A stretch of 64,000 bases of DNA from CAZCTC01 sp964501335 (GTDB lineage Bacteria > Chloroflexota > Anaerolineae > B4-G1 > SLSP01): assembly GCA_964501335.1 (NCBI GenBank), contig CAZCTC010000013.1, positions 1 to 64,000 of the forward strand. Direction: 5' to 3'. The translations under genes and the position numbers were made by a program. The notes below the pieces were generated by a model, which saw nothing but the letters and a program-made list of their open reading frames with translations, had not been told where the DNA came from and searched no databases. Shown in pieces: positions 17,310 through 25,608 of this stretch. Numbering within the stretch: the stretch's first letter is position 1; each line of letters begins with the position of its first letter.

Positions 17310-17893
17310 AACGCTCGATGGAAGAAAGGAAGAGTGGAGGAATGGAAGGGTGGAAGATTGGAAGAATGGAAGAGGGGAAGAGTGGGAGGCGGGCTGGAAG
17401 TCCGAGAGCGGTATCACACCGGCTCGCACTCGCAGTAACAAATTCTCGCTCGAAACTCGCCGATGAACGCGGCCAGTCGCTGCTGGCGCCGGCTATTCTT
17501 TGGGCATTTGCCCTGACTCTTATTATCGGCCTGGTCTTCGACCTGGGAGCGGTTGCCATCGCCCAGGTCCGCGCGCAAGACGCGGCCGATCTGGCGGTTC
17601 AAGAGGCCGCTAAAACTCTCGATCTCAGCAATTTCGGCGCGGGACAGGAAATCGTCCTCTCCTCCGCCGCTGTCGGCAGGGCCCGCTCTTGCTTAGCCGA
17701 ATATTCCAACGGTCATGTTACGCTCACCCGCCTGGTCCTCTATCAGCCCGACGCCCGTCACTGGGCGCTCCAGCTCGACGGCGAAATCCATATCAAGATG
17801 CGCTTTCTGAGCTGGGTGGGCATCGACGAAGTAGAACGCCGGGTCCATGCGCAGGCCGTGCCCGCCTTCGGGGCCGAATCCGAAGGAGATTGA
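17306..17893 (+). CDS. TadE/TadG-like pseudopilin with repeat-derived N-terminus
   Basis: The protein has 195 residues. It starts at ATG 17306, overlapping the previous stop. Codons ~5-30 are the GGAAGA purine repeat (family D) and read as MEERKSGGMEGWKIG-like low complexity. The conserved part begins at LADERGQSLL (~residue 50) and continues into a hydrophobic helix (~58-80) and an extracytoplasmic domain. There is no in-frame ATG, GTG or TTG between the repeat and the DERGQS motif, so the repeat seems to be translated as part of the leader. A repeat insertion just after the start codon is the simplest reading. Confidence 0.65.
   Translation: MKRSMEERKSGGMEGWKIGRMEEGKSGRRAGSPRAVSHRLALAVTNSRSKLADERGQSLLAPAILWAFALTLIIGLVFDLGAVAIAQVRAQDAADLAVQEAAKTLDLSNFGAGQEIVLSSAAVGRARSCLAEYSNGHVTLTRLVLYQPDARHWALQLDGEIHIKMRFLSWVGIDEVERRVHAQAVPAFGAESEGD
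17318..17390. repeat. Purine repeat of family D inside a coding frame
   Basis: A tandem of GGAAGA/GGAAGG units on the + strand (GGAAGGGTGGAAGATTGGAA). The same kind of tract occurs at ~2272-2318 (opposite strand), 4961-4981, ~11930-12000, ~14489-14563 and ~15766-15800. Here it keeps the frame open and encodes part of a pseudopilin leader. Confidence 0.75.
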
Positions 17894-17958
17894 AAACCGA
17901 AAGATCCGAATAAAGATCGCGGAGATTTAACAAATGTACAGCTACAGGATATACTGAC

Positions 17959-18273
17959 ATGAAACGCACCACCATCCGTTTGGGGAAGGAATACCAGACC
18001 GCGCAATCCCTCGCTGCCCGCTTTGGACTCAACAGCTCAGTCTCCGCCTTACGGCTTTCCCTGCGTGTTGTTGCGGAAAGCCTGCCGGCGATCGATCCAC
18101 CGACGCAATTGCGTGGAGAGGCGGGGGCGCCTCGCACCTTGCTGTTCGACGACGCAGACATCGCCGCCGCTGAGAAACTCATTGCCCACTACGGCTTGAA
18201 AAACTTCTCGGCCGCTGCGCGAGTCGCCATCTACCTGGTCGCGGAGCAGGGGCTCCGGGTGCGTGAAAACTGA
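17959..18273 (+). CDS. Tandem ribbon-helix-helix-like small protein
   Basis: The protein has 104 residues, ATG 17959. The two halves are similar: residues ~4-40 (TIRLGKEYQTAQSLAARFGL then SALRLSLRVVAES) and ~60-98 (TLLFDDADIAAAEKLIAHYGL then AARVAIYLVAEQ). Each has a short strand followed by two helices, the ribbon-helix-helix layout, so one chain could supply the pseudo-dimeric DNA-binding fold. Possible local regulator of the Tad-like operon; no operator was identified. The duplication is visible, but the DNA-binding role is inferred. Confidence 0.5.
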   Translation: MKRTTIRLGKEYQTAQSLAARFGLNSSVSALRLSLRVVAESLPAIDPPTQLRGEAGAPRTLLFDDADIAAAEKLIAHYGLKNFSAAARVAIYLVAEQGLRVREN

Positions 18274-18290
18274 AAATCCAGGAGGATGAA

Positions 18291-19061
18291 ATGAAAAGCA
18301 ATCCGTTTACCGTATCGGCGGAACGCCGACCGCTCAACCAGCGGATCACTCCGTTGGGTTGGTTCCTGATCGTCTTTGCCGTCATCGCCGTCGCCTTGCT
18401 GGTCTACGCCGGCATCAACCGCTTCGGCGGGACGGCCGCGGCACCGGTTCAAACCGCTACTCCCACCGCAGCCGCCACCGCCCTTCCTACTCTCACGATG
18501 ACCACGCCGGCAACGCCCACCTCGCCATCGACTCCGGCCTTCCCGGCGACCTGGACCGCCGGCATGTATCAAGACGCCAAAGGTCAATGGTGGCCGGCCC
18601 CAGATCAGCTGGAGCAGGTCCAGAAAATGATCGAGGAGCAATACCGGGAGTGTACCAGCATCATTGGCGGCAACGACCTGGAAGTATACAACAACGTCAA
18701 AGATGCGGATGTCTATAAATGCTATAGCGGCAAAATGCTGGAAGGGTGGTTCACAGCCCGAAAGAAATATCTGGATACAGGTCTGTTCAATGAACGATCT
18801 GAAGCCGTCACCGAACAATTGATCACCGTTCAGGGATTCTCCCAAGATGGATTAACCTGTGTAGTTGGAGAAACCTATCTCAAAGGCTATCTACTCACAT
18901 ACAATCCGCAGACAAAGGAATGGGATCGAACCGATATTCCCGAAAACGGCATCTTAAACGGCACACAATACATGGGAGTGGCTGTAACCGAAATGAAATA
19001 CGATCCGGAGGATGGTCGATGGAAAATGAACCAGTTCGTCAAATGGATACCCCGGCCCTGA
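18291..19061 (+). CDS. Membrane-anchored secreted protein with Thr/Pro linker
   Basis: The protein has 256 residues; ATG 18291 after CAGGAGGATG. Cytoplasmic N-terminus (~1-20), membrane helix (~22-43), Ala/Thr/Pro linker (~48-85), then an extracellular alpha/beta domain of ~165 residues with cysteines near 121, 142 and 184. The size and anchor resemble NTF2-like domains of conjugation proteins, but I see no decisive motif. The next gene overlaps its 3' end by 43 bases. Confidence 0.6.
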   Translation: MKSNPFTVSAERRPLNQRITPLGWFLIVFAVIAVALLVYAGINRFGGTAAAPVQTATPTAAATALPTLTMTTPATPTSPSTPAFPATWTAGMYQDAKGQWWPAPDQLEQVQKMIEEQYRECTSIIGGNDLEVYNNVKDADVYKCYSGKMLEGWFTARKKYLDTGLFNERSEAVTEQLITVQGFSQDGLTCVVGETYLKGYLLTYNPQTKEWDRTDIPENGILNGTQYMGVAVTEMKYDPEDGRWKMNQFVKWIPRP

Positions 19062-20542
19062 AATGGGCCGGGATTCTACTACTGATCGTGTGTGTATTTC
19101 TGGCCTTTGCCGGTTCAGTTGAGCCGGCAAAGGCTCAAGGGAGTTGTCCTCCCCCAAGAGATGAATCCTGTCGGCCTGATAACGGCGGAGGCGGCAATCC
19201 CGGACCGCTGCCGCCTCCCACCGTCGCGCCGCCGCCGGGGCCCGGCGATCCACCGCCTGGCCCGGGGCCGGAACCGACCAACCCGCCGGGGCCCAATCCC
19301 ACCGTCGTGCCGCCCAATCCCCGGCCCACACCGCCGCCGGGCGGTTGCAGCGACGGCTACCATCACTATCCATGTCTGACCAATCCCGCCTGCGCAGAAA
19401 AGGCCAATGTGACCTACTTCTGCGGCGACTACTACGGCGGCTGCATGTGCCAGTTCGTCTACGTCACCTGCGTTTCCCATGCGGCCTGTCAATCCACGCC
19501 GCCCCAGCCGCCTTCTTCTGTCCGTCCACCCTGCAAGCCGGTCTACGATCCTGCCACCGGTATCACCCTCAAATGCACCGGCGATGAATACAACGGCTTT
19601 CACTGGAACTACGACCTTTTCGTTTGGGCCCGCGTCCCTCCGCATAAAGTGGAATCCAAGACCTTCCCTCGCTGGCTGGTCTCCGTGCCGGGAACCCTCA
19701 TCCTCAATCCGCAGCCGGAATTCTCCGAAGAAGGCGGTCCCTCCGGCGGTGGGGAAGAGGGTTTCTGGTCCGACCGGGTGAACATCCCCGCGAACCTCGA
19801 TCCGGCCAAACCCAAAGTCGGGCAGATCCGCGACTATCGGATCGGCGTGCGCTGGCGCCGGCTGAAAAGCTATGAGCGTCAGTTCGGCGGATCGGCTGTC
19901 CCGCCTTCCTGCTTCAACTGGGACGAACGGGACTGGAACGTCACCGGCGGCTATGCCCAGGCCGTCAGTTGCGGGGAGCTGGTCAGCCATGCCTATGAGA
20001 CCAGCAGCTTCGGCAAACCGCGCAACGGGCCGCACTTCATCCCGGAGAACTTCGGCTGCGCCAAAGTGCCCGGCACCTGGGACCTGGCCGCTTATCAGGT
20101 CACTGTGCCCACGTACTGGGTGCCGGAATGGGCCGACGAATGGTATGCCGGCGAAAAAAGCGGCACCGAGTGGAGTGAGTGTCAATGTGTCGGGAGTGGG
20201 GAGCCGGCCAATGTGCCGACCGAAGGCTGCACCGCTCCGCCCGGCATCTGCAATCAACCGGGTCAATGGTACGGGAAGATCGGCGAGGACAAAGTGGAAT
20301 GGGTCCGGCACTTCCTGGGCTGGGACCCGGTGGATCTGCGGGATTACGGATCGCCGGAATGGTACTACACCTCGTGGAAGGTGGTGGTCAACTCCGGCCG
20401 GACCGAATGGTGCGCCGCGGGTTACAGCTCCGACGTACGCATCGCCATCCCCATCCCCGTCATCGAAGTGCAGTCGATCATCGTCGATCCCTGCCGGCTG
20501 GACGGCAGCTGTGGAGATCTCAATCCGCCGGCGCCGCAATGA
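19019..20542 (+). CDS. Large cysteine-rich secreted protein, unknown
   Basis: The protein has 507 residues. I choose ATG 19019 because GGAGGAT precedes it; a longer frame upstream overlaps the previous gene more deeply, and ATG 19043 is an alternative. Signal peptide at ~15-40 (LLLIVCVFLAFAGSVEPAKAQ), then a Pro/Gly-rich linker (~50-105) and a ~400-residue domain with many Cys and Trp. The cysteines are spaced as if paired in disulfides. I do not recognise the family. As the last large product of the Tad-like operon, it could be a filament-associated or adhesive protein (inference). Confidence 0.6.
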   Translation: MENEPVRQMDTPALKWAGILLLIVCVFLAFAGSVEPAKAQGSCPPPRDESCRPDNGGGGNPGPLPPPTVAPPPGPGDPPPGPGPEPTNPPGPNPTVVPPNPRPTPPPGGCSDGYHHYPCLTNPACAEKANVTYFCGDYYGGCMCQFVYVTCVSHAACQSTPPQPPSSVRPPCKPVYDPATGITLKCTGDEYNGFHWNYDLFVWARVPPHKVESKTFPRWLVSVPGTLILNPQPEFSEEGGPSGGGEEGFWSDRVNIPANLDPAKPKVGQIRDYRIGVRWRRLKSYERQFGGSAVPPSCFNWDERDWNVTGGYAQAVSCGELVSHAYETSSFGKPRNGPHFIPENFGCAKVPGTWDLAAYQVTVPTYWVPEWADEWYAGEKSGTEWSECQCVGSGEPANVPTEGCTAPPGICNQPGQWYGKIGEDKVEWVRHFLGWDPVDLRDYGSPEWYYTSWKVVVNSGRTEWCAAGYSSDVRIAIPIPVIEVQSIIVDPCRLDGSCGDLNPPAPQ

Positions 20543-20934
20543 CCGCGCTGTTCGATCAGCCCGACGGAACGCTCGTACAACTTTACCGCGAGGACGGGAG
20601 GCCCCTGTCCTCGCGGCCTTTGCTGGCCCGCTCAGTATGGCGAAGACTGATCGGCTTCATGTTCCGCCGCCGGCTCCGTCCCGGCGAGGCCCTGCTGATG
20701 ATGCATCCCGAAGGAATCCAGGAAGCGGCAATCCACATGCGGTTCGTCTTCTGTCCGCTCGGCGTGATATGGTTCTCCAACGAGCTGGTGGTGGTGGATA
20801 AGCTGATCGCCCGGCCGTGGGGGAAGTATTATGCGCCGCGGGCCGCTGCGGTGTTCACGTTGGAGGGAGATGTGGGGCTGGTGGAGGAGGTGGAGGTGGG
20901 GGAGAGAGTGAGAGTGGGGGGAGTTTTCGAGTGA
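20539..20934 (+). CDS. DUF192 family protein
   Basis: The protein has 131 residues, ATG 20539 overlapping the preceding stop (ATGA). DUF192 hallmarks are a RLIGFMFRRRL segment, then GEALLMMHP, HMRFVFCPLGVIWF, and the C-terminal KPW-like ARPWGKYYAPRAAAVFTLE. Family function is unknown; members are small beta proteins, often exported, but no signal peptide is seen here. It closes the + strand operon; a hairpin terminator lies at 21096-21130. Confidence 0.8.
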   Translation: MTALFDQPDGTLVQLYREDGRPLSSRPLLARSVWRRLIGFMFRRRLRPGEALLMMHPEGIQEAAIHMRFVFCPLGVIWFSNELVVVDKLIARPWGKYYAPRAAAVFTLEGDVGLVEEVEVGERVRVGGVFE

Positions 20935-20957
20935 TGTGATATGGTCTGGATTTTTAA

Positions 20958-21095
20958 CTAAACCATGTAATCCTGGGTATGCGAAATGAATGCAGTGACA
21001 GTATAGTAACCAGTTTTTCCTGTAACCAGATCTTTAGCCAAGACCTGACCGCCCATTTTGATTGTCTTGATTACTCCAATACCGCCCTGTACAAC
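20958..21095 (-). pseudogene. C-terminal fragment of a HINT-type pretoxin domain
   Basis: On the - strand, bases 21095 to 20958 read without stops into ...IKTIKMGGQVLAKD, TGKTGYYTV and ISHTQDYMV, then TAG. This matches the HINT/pretoxin pattern in which 'I..IK.GD.VLA.D..TGE' is followed by 'V......H'. The usual GD is GG here. The frame has no start codon with a ribosome site and runs upstream only into the terminator hairpin, so it is a broken remnant. Its position just downstream of immunity-type genes fits the wreck of a polymorphic toxin locus. It is recognised from pattern alone. Confidence 0.5.
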
Positions 21096-21130
21096 AAGAA
21101 AGACTGCAAGAAACCCTTGCAGTCTTTCTT
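21096..21130. terminator. Bidirectional hairpin terminator
   Basis: A perfect 15-bp stem (21096-21110 with 21116-21130, AAGAAAGACTGCAAG arm, 5-base loop) between the + strand Tad-like operon and the convergent - strand immunity cluster. The stem ends are A/T-rich on both sides, suitable for either direction. Confidence 0.75.
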
Positions 21131-21151
21131 TATCACAACTTTATCATCCCG

Positions 21152-21847
21152 CTAATCCGGTTCTGCCACCCCCGCTTCCCGTAATAGTTTTAGTCCTTGA
21201 AATAAGTTATAAAAATCCAAACTACGTTTAGGAGCTACTAATACAACATCGGGATCACCATCTTCTAACATACCTTCGATTGACACTGTCCAGTAAGTTT
21301 TAGAAAGATTAAGTTTTTTCCATTCTCCCAGCAATGCTTTTTCCCGAGTTACAACTACTTGAGTTTCCGGATCTCGCCGAATTAACCGCGCTGGAACGCG
21401 CCGGATATCACACTCAACGAACTCACCTTCGCTGATATCCAAAGCCCAATCTATTTGTTTATAATAAGCATCATTAGCTTCAAAAAAGGGTTTTTGTTTG
21501 CGAGGATTATTTATTCCAGGAAAAATATACGGACTGAGCATAATTGAATCAAATTTTCCCTGTAGAACAACGTGTTTATAAACAGCCCCCCAAGATGTAA
21601 AAATATCGCGTCCACTCTTTAATCCATTAACCGTGACATCTTCTATAATTGCTCCATCTACAAAACAAGTTTTAACTTCACATTGGTATAAATTTATTCT
21701 ACGCACTGTTGTACGGAGTTTTGGATTTTCTGTCATAGAAATTCTACAATGATCAAAAATACATCGATGAAACTCAATATCTGAGAAAATACGATTAGAA
21801 CCTTTGTCTCTAAATTGAGTGAACGTTTTCTCTTGAAAAGTTTGCAT
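21152..21847 (-). CDS. Uncharacterised protein with pentapeptide-like N-terminal half
   Basis: The protein has 231 residues; ATG 21847 after AAAAGGAT. The first ~110 residues show repeated short beta units (FSDIEFHRCIFDHCRIS, LYQCEVKTCFVDGAIIEDV) reminiscent of pentapeptide-repeat helices. The second half is mixed alpha/beta. Last intact gene of a - strand set of immunity-like genes; immunity function is inferred only from the neighbours. Confidence 0.5.
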   Translation of the reverse strand: MQTFQEKTFTQFRDKGSNRIFSDIEFHRCIFDHCRISMTENPKLRTTVRRINLYQCEVKTCFVDGAIIEDVTVNGLKSGRDIFTSWGAVYKHVVLQGKFDSIMLSPYIFPGINNPRKQKPFFEANDAYYKQIDWALDISEGEFVECDIRRVPARLIRRDPETQVVVTREKALLGEWKKLNLSKTYWTVSIEGMLEDGDPDVVLVAPKRSLDFYNLFQGLKLLREAGVAEPD

Positions 21848-22079
21848 TGTTATATCCTTTTACACTCTAAGGAAACTTTATGAAATCTGTAGCGCGTTTA
21901 TAAAGAATAAGCTCAGATCCATATTGCTCATTCTATTCACTTTTAGAATGGTCCTTTTATGCCATTCTGCCGTATATACGGGATTAACATTCAAAAAACT
22001 CCCATATATGGGGGATAAATCCTTATATCAGAATTCCAGACTTAAAAACAAACCCGCTAACGCGAAGTTATTAGTGTTC

Positions 22080-22376
22080 TTATTCCTCATCTGGGCTATT
22101 CTGAGTTAAATCTTTTTCTCTTTCCAATTGACGATACACATCTCTTTCCCACGCCTTTATTACCTCAGTCAAACCAAAGTGTTCAGCACGAGCCATTAGA
22201 ACTTTGTAAGCTTCATCTCCTTTGCCTTCATTAAGGTTACATCTCAATTCGGCCGGAATGTTATGAAAAATGTAAGCTAACATAGGAGCATATTTAAGAT
22301 GCTCTTCGTCAAAATTACGAATATCCAATAAAAGTCTTTCCAACATAAGAAGATAGAATTCGTAATTTCTTTCCAT
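22080..22376 (-). CDS. Small helical unknown protein
   Basis: The protein has 98 residues; ATG 22376 after GAAAGGGTAGC. All-helical, acidic, no membrane segment or cysteine cluster. It lies between two similarly oriented unknown genes in the immunity-like cluster, with ~230 AT-rich bases (21848-22079) below it in which I see no gene. Not recognised. Confidence 0.45.
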   Translation of the reverse strand: MERNYEFYLLMLERLLLDIRNFDEEHLKYAPMLAYIFHNIPAELRCNLNEGKGDEAYKVLMARAEHFGLTEVIKAWERDVYRQLEREKDLTQNSPDEE

Positions 22377-22432
22377 AGAAGCTACCCTTTCATCGAACTT
22401 ACCGGGGAAATCACATAACCAGAATGATTAAA

Positions 22433-22888
22433 TCATCCCAAGGAGAGATACAGCCGCTTCGCTCCCGGCACCTCCAACGCATCGCCTGTAATCATATTGA
22501 AAAGTAAGACCAGATTCAGCTCATCCTCCGAATTCAGCAGCAAATCATAGATATCCTTCATGGCAAAGTAAACAAACGCTTTGTCGGGCCGTACTACACC
22601 ATAGCTTTCAAAACCATTATCCTGGGTCACATATCGCCATTCCCATCCAACAGTTTTTCGCACCTGTTCTCCCAGGAGATAGCCCAAAGGAAATGCCAGA
22701 TTGGTCGCTTCTTCTTCGGAAAGTTCCTCATCGCGCAGATCGTCAACCGCTGCTTCAATCATTTCCACTATCTCAACCGCCGTTTCAGGCAAAGAAGCTT
22801 CATTAAGATTAAGCAGCTCGTAAGCCTGAGAAAGCAGTTCCGGAATGTCCTCCAATTCCTCGGTTGAAAAAAGCCTTTCCGTCGCCAT
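22433..22888 (-). CDS. Acidic uncharacterised protein, possibly DUF3806-like
   Basis: The protein has 151 residues. ATG 22888 is chosen because GGAAGGAG precedes it; the TTG at 22891 is not needed. Strongly acidic N-terminal helices, then GYLLGEQVRKTVGWEW and an alternating C-terminal sheet. The LGxxL...GWEW pattern recalls DUF3806-type immunity-related proteins, but this is weak. Member of the - strand cluster. Confidence 0.45.
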   Translation of the reverse strand: MATERLFSTEELEDIPELLSQAYELLNLNEASLPETAVEIVEMIEAAVDDLRDEELSEEEATNLAFPLGYLLGEQVRKTVGWEWRYVTQDNGFESYGVVRPDKAFVYFAMKDIYDLLLNSEDELNLVLLFNMITGDALEVPGAKRLYLSLG

Positions 22889-22937
22889 CAAACTCCTTCC
22901 TTTTGCCCTATGGGCAAAGTTATTTCTGTTTTTACGT

Positions 22938-23501
22938 TCAATGTTGGGCCCGCAGCTTTCTCATCAAAAGCTTTCTTAGCGTATGCTCTGGAGTAAGCAA
23001 AGTGTATTCGCACCCCGTGATTCCCGCTTCATCCAACTCGGCTTTAAATTCTTTATGGATAATTACGAACATCCCGTTTTCTCGCACACGAAACAAAGGG
23101 ATCGAAAAAGAAGTATCCTCCAATGCAGAACGAGTCTCCTGCAAATGAAACCACTGATAATCCAATTCCAATGGCTGCTTTGTTTTTTGATCGACGAGTT
23201 TTACCGGAAAGGTCTCAAATTGCACCCTTTTTGGGGCAATGAGTCGGCGTAATTTAGCAGAGTAAAGATTCAAATTTGATCCGGTTTGATAATTATCTAA
23301 AATTGGAGCTTGCGTATTAATAAGGAGAGTTAACTCCGGCACCGATTCAATAGGGGCTTCTTTAATCCATGCCGCCTGCAACTCTAGTGACAAAGTATAA
23401 TTGTTAAGCCAGTCCGGCAGCAAAAGATCTTCCTTCCATATTATGTAATCTGGTTGCAATTGAAAATAATCGCCATTGAACAAGTAGTTGAAATTTTCCA
23501 T
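22938..23501 (-). CDS. Imm11/DUF1629-like immunity-type protein
   Basis: The protein has 187 residues from ATG 23501 (GAAGGAT upstream); in-frame ATG 23555 and TTG 23603 are possible longer starts. The C-terminal ~60 residues carry the strand-helix pattern 'MFVIIHKEFKAELDEAGITG', which closely follows the 'iv.eelk.aleeaglTGv' ending of DUF1629/Imm11-like immunity proteins. The N-terminal half is beta-rich. It likely neutralises a cognate toxin domain no longer present nearby. The family call is from pattern memory. Confidence 0.5.
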   Translation of the reverse strand: MENFNYLFNGDYFQLQPDYIIWKEDLLLPDWLNNYTLSLELQAAWIKEAPIESVPELTLLINTQAPILDNYQTGSNLNLYSAKLRRLIAPKRVQFETFPVKLVDQKTKQPLELDYQWFHLQETRSALEDTSFSIPLFRVRENGMFVIIHKEFKAELDEAGITGCEYTLLTPEHTLRKLLMRKLRAQH

Positions 23502-23603
23502 GATTCTATCCTTCAGTGCAGTAATGTCTATTCTGAGGTGACTTCCAGTTGCCATAATCTGTATGGGCAAAGCATGTTCAATCCTGTCGGATCCGAAAGC
23601 CAA

Positions 23604-23810
23604 TTACTTATTGAAAAAAATACACCAAAATGAGATAGAAAAGAAAAATGTAAAGAAGAGCACCCAGGCTACATCCGGGTCTAAATTGAAGCGATAGGGC
23701 TTTTTCAAAAGAGCATAAATCTGTGGTTTAACATAAAACACCAAAAGATAAGAAACAAAGAAAAAGGGTAAAATTATTATCGCCAAAACAAGGTCTTGTC
23801 TGGAAGCCAT
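23604..23810 (-). CDS. Two-helix small membrane protein
   Basis: The protein has 68 residues; ATG 23810 after GAGGAGATGGG. Two membrane helices (~7-27 and ~46-65) separated by a short charged loop. No family recognised. Expressed with the adjacent immunity-like genes on the - strand. Confidence 0.5.
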   Translation of the reverse strand: MASRQDLVLAIIILPFFFVSYLLVFYVKPQIYALLKKPYRFNLDPDVAWVLFFTFFFSISFWCIFFNK

Positions 23811-23883
23811 AATCCCATCTCCTCATGTTCCTACTTTCATGCCCATGCCAAATCCAATGCCCCACACCACAGCTAAGGACGGA

Positions 23884-24936
23884 TTAATCTTTCTCCTCAG
23901 GTATAAACGGAAGCCCGGCATCATATTGACGCTTCAAATGCGCCCGTTGCTTTGAAAGCCAGGCCGTAAAATCAGAATCCGCAATCGCAGTCTCCAATGA
24001 ATAACGCTGGATATCTGTGCCTTCCCAAAACCGGGGCCAGCATTCAGCGCGTCGATTCAATACCTCGCAGGCTAACAGCCCATTAAAAAAAGAGAAGACC
24101 CGCATTTGAACTCGAAAACTGTTTTCCATTTGATCATAAGCCGGAGGATTCTCTAATTGAGCAATTGAAGGTTCATAATATTCCGGGTAGGCTGTCGATA
24201 CTTCTTGATAACGACAGGCGGGCTGCACATGGTAAATCCGCGCTACGGCCGGGATAAACCGTAGCGGGGCAAGTTGATTTTGAGAATAATCCCAGCGGGT
24301 GTCGGTGGCCAGGATTTCCAAAATGCCGTCTTGATCAAGATCCTGCCAATCGATTTCTTTGTAAAGCTGCTGTGGTTGCCCGGGAAGGGATAGCGGACAA
24401 TTTTCAAACAGGCTGGTCATCTTTCCGGCCCGGCGGGTAAGATAAACCATCCCGTGGAAAACATAGTTATTCCCTCGCATGACCAGCAAATCCGGCAGCC
24501 CGTCGCTATTGATGTCCCGCCAGTTAGAGGTCATCCCGGCGGCCCCTCCGCAATCAAAGCAAATGACGACATCCTCGATTTCGAGAATCCGTCGTTTGAT
24601 TTCCGGGTTCCGAGGATCGCGCCGATAGGCCAGCAAATAAGTTTTCGCGGAGTTATCACATTCGATGAGATAAGCCGAATAATCGCCTGTGAGATCTTTC
24701 AGCTTTCGTGACGTAATACGACAGACCCTAGCATCCCGGTCAATTTGTTGAACGGCCTCATCCGTAAATCCGAGTAAGGAGGAAACGGGTCCGGGGAGAA
24801 AGGCGGGTTCCGGAGCAGGGGTAGCTACCGGAGTAAAAACTGGAGCCGAAACCAACGGGGGAGGGACATTCACCCCGTTCAGAAAGATACCGAACCACAG
24901 AAGGCCCATTCCTATCAGGAAAAAAGCTTTGGTCAT
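23884..24936 (-). CDS. Secreted protein with FG-GAP-like calcium loops
   Basis: The protein has 350 residues; ATG 24936 after GAAGGAATC. Signal peptide or anchor (~3-22), Pro-rich linker (~25-50), then a beta-rich region containing two D-x-D/N-x-DG loops (DINSDGLPDLLV, DLDQDGILEILA) as in FG-GAP/VCBS calcium-binding propeller blades. Cysteine pair ICFDCGG near residue 128. Function unknown; it may be cargo of the same locus rather than an immunity protein. Confidence 0.6.
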   Translation of the reverse strand: MTKAFFLIGMGLLWFGIFLNGVNVPPPLVSAPVFTPVATPAPEPAFLPGPVSSLLGFTDEAVQQIDRDARVCRITSRKLKDLTGDYSAYLIECDNSAKTYLLAYRRDPRNPEIKRRILEIEDVVICFDCGGAAGMTSNWRDINSDGLPDLLVMRGNNYVFHGMVYLTRRAGKMTSLFENCPLSLPGQPQQLYKEIDWQDLDQDGILEILATDTRWDYSQNQLAPLRFIPAVARIYHVQPACRYQEVSTAYPEYYEPSIAQLENPPAYDQMENSFRVQMRVFSFFNGLLACEVLNRRAECWPRFWEGTDIQRYSLETAIADSDFTAWLSKQRAHLKRQYDAGLPFIPEEKD

Positions 24937-24973
24937 TGATTCCTTCTTCAGCTAGGATCTCCAAAGAACTGAT

Positions 24974-25528
24974 TTACCGTTTGGAATCACCTTTGTTTTT
25001 CCGAAAGGGCCATAAAAATTCATACCATTTTCTCTGTATGGGGGGCGAGGGCCGGGAAAAATGCTGAATCTCATTCTTAACCAGTCCCAGGAAAAATTCC
25101 CCAAAATCTTCAGCTACCACTTCCCAACATTGCTCTTCGAGAGGATACCCCGGCTCAAAAACCATCACAGGAGGTTCAGTGGGCAAATCCTCGCAATCCA
25201 GACAAATAATTTCACCATCCCCAGAATTGCAAATGGCAACAAATCCGCGTGGTAAATTAGAATCGCGTTGTTCTTGCAACGAATACCAAATAGCATCCGG
25301 AATCCCCGAATGGTCAAAATCTTCCTGGATTATGCCGTAGATTTCAAATCCCCCCATTCCGCCCACGCCATATTCTAACAAAAATCGCCGATATAGGGGC
25401 GGAAATTCCACGCCCAGTTTCGCTTCTGCTGCACGAACCAGACTTTCAGGCTGAGGGCCCGCAAAATCAGCCTTATCTTGATATGCGTCGATCAGTCTTT
25501 TTGCGGTTTCGTAATCCTGAATGCTCAT
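24974..25528 (-). CDS. SMI1/KNR4 (SUKH) family immunity-type protein
   Basis: The protein has 184 residues; ATG 25528 after AAGGAAGAG. SUKH hallmarks are: N-terminal helix with 'AAEAKLGVEFPPLYRRFLLEY' spread over ~33-53, a GGxGGFEIYGI turn, then FVAICNSGDGEIICLD and a C-terminal 'FGEFFLGLV' helix. SUKH proteins are the commonest immunity proteins of bacterial polymorphic toxin systems. First gene of the - strand cluster that runs down to the HINT fragment, supporting an immunity-array reading. Confidence 0.8.
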   Translation of the reverse strand: MSIQDYETAKRLIDAYQDKADFAGPQPESLVRAAEAKLGVEFPPLYRRFLLEYGVGGMGGFEIYGIIQEDFDHSGIPDAIWYSLQEQRDSNLPRGFVAICNSGDGEIICLDCEDLPTEPPVMVFEPGYPLEEQCWEVVAEDFGEFFLGLVKNEIQHFSRPSPPIQRKWYEFLWPFRKNKGDSKR

Positions 25529-25608
25529 TTCTCTTCCTTATATTTAGTATATTTAAATAGCTCTGCTATCCCGAATGACCGGTCGTTTTATAATGAAGTT
25601 GCACTGCT

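Noticed and set aside
17926..17955. Possible promoter TTTAAC-18-TATACT before the ribbon-helix-helix gene
   Set aside because: The -10-like box would be only 4 bases from the ATG, leaving no room for the transcript start and ribosome site.
19115..20539. Long - strand open frame (474 codons) opposite the Cys-rich secreted protein
   Set aside because: It is the high-GC antisense shadow of a gene with signal peptide and operon context; product is Arg/Gly/Pro-rich without motifs.
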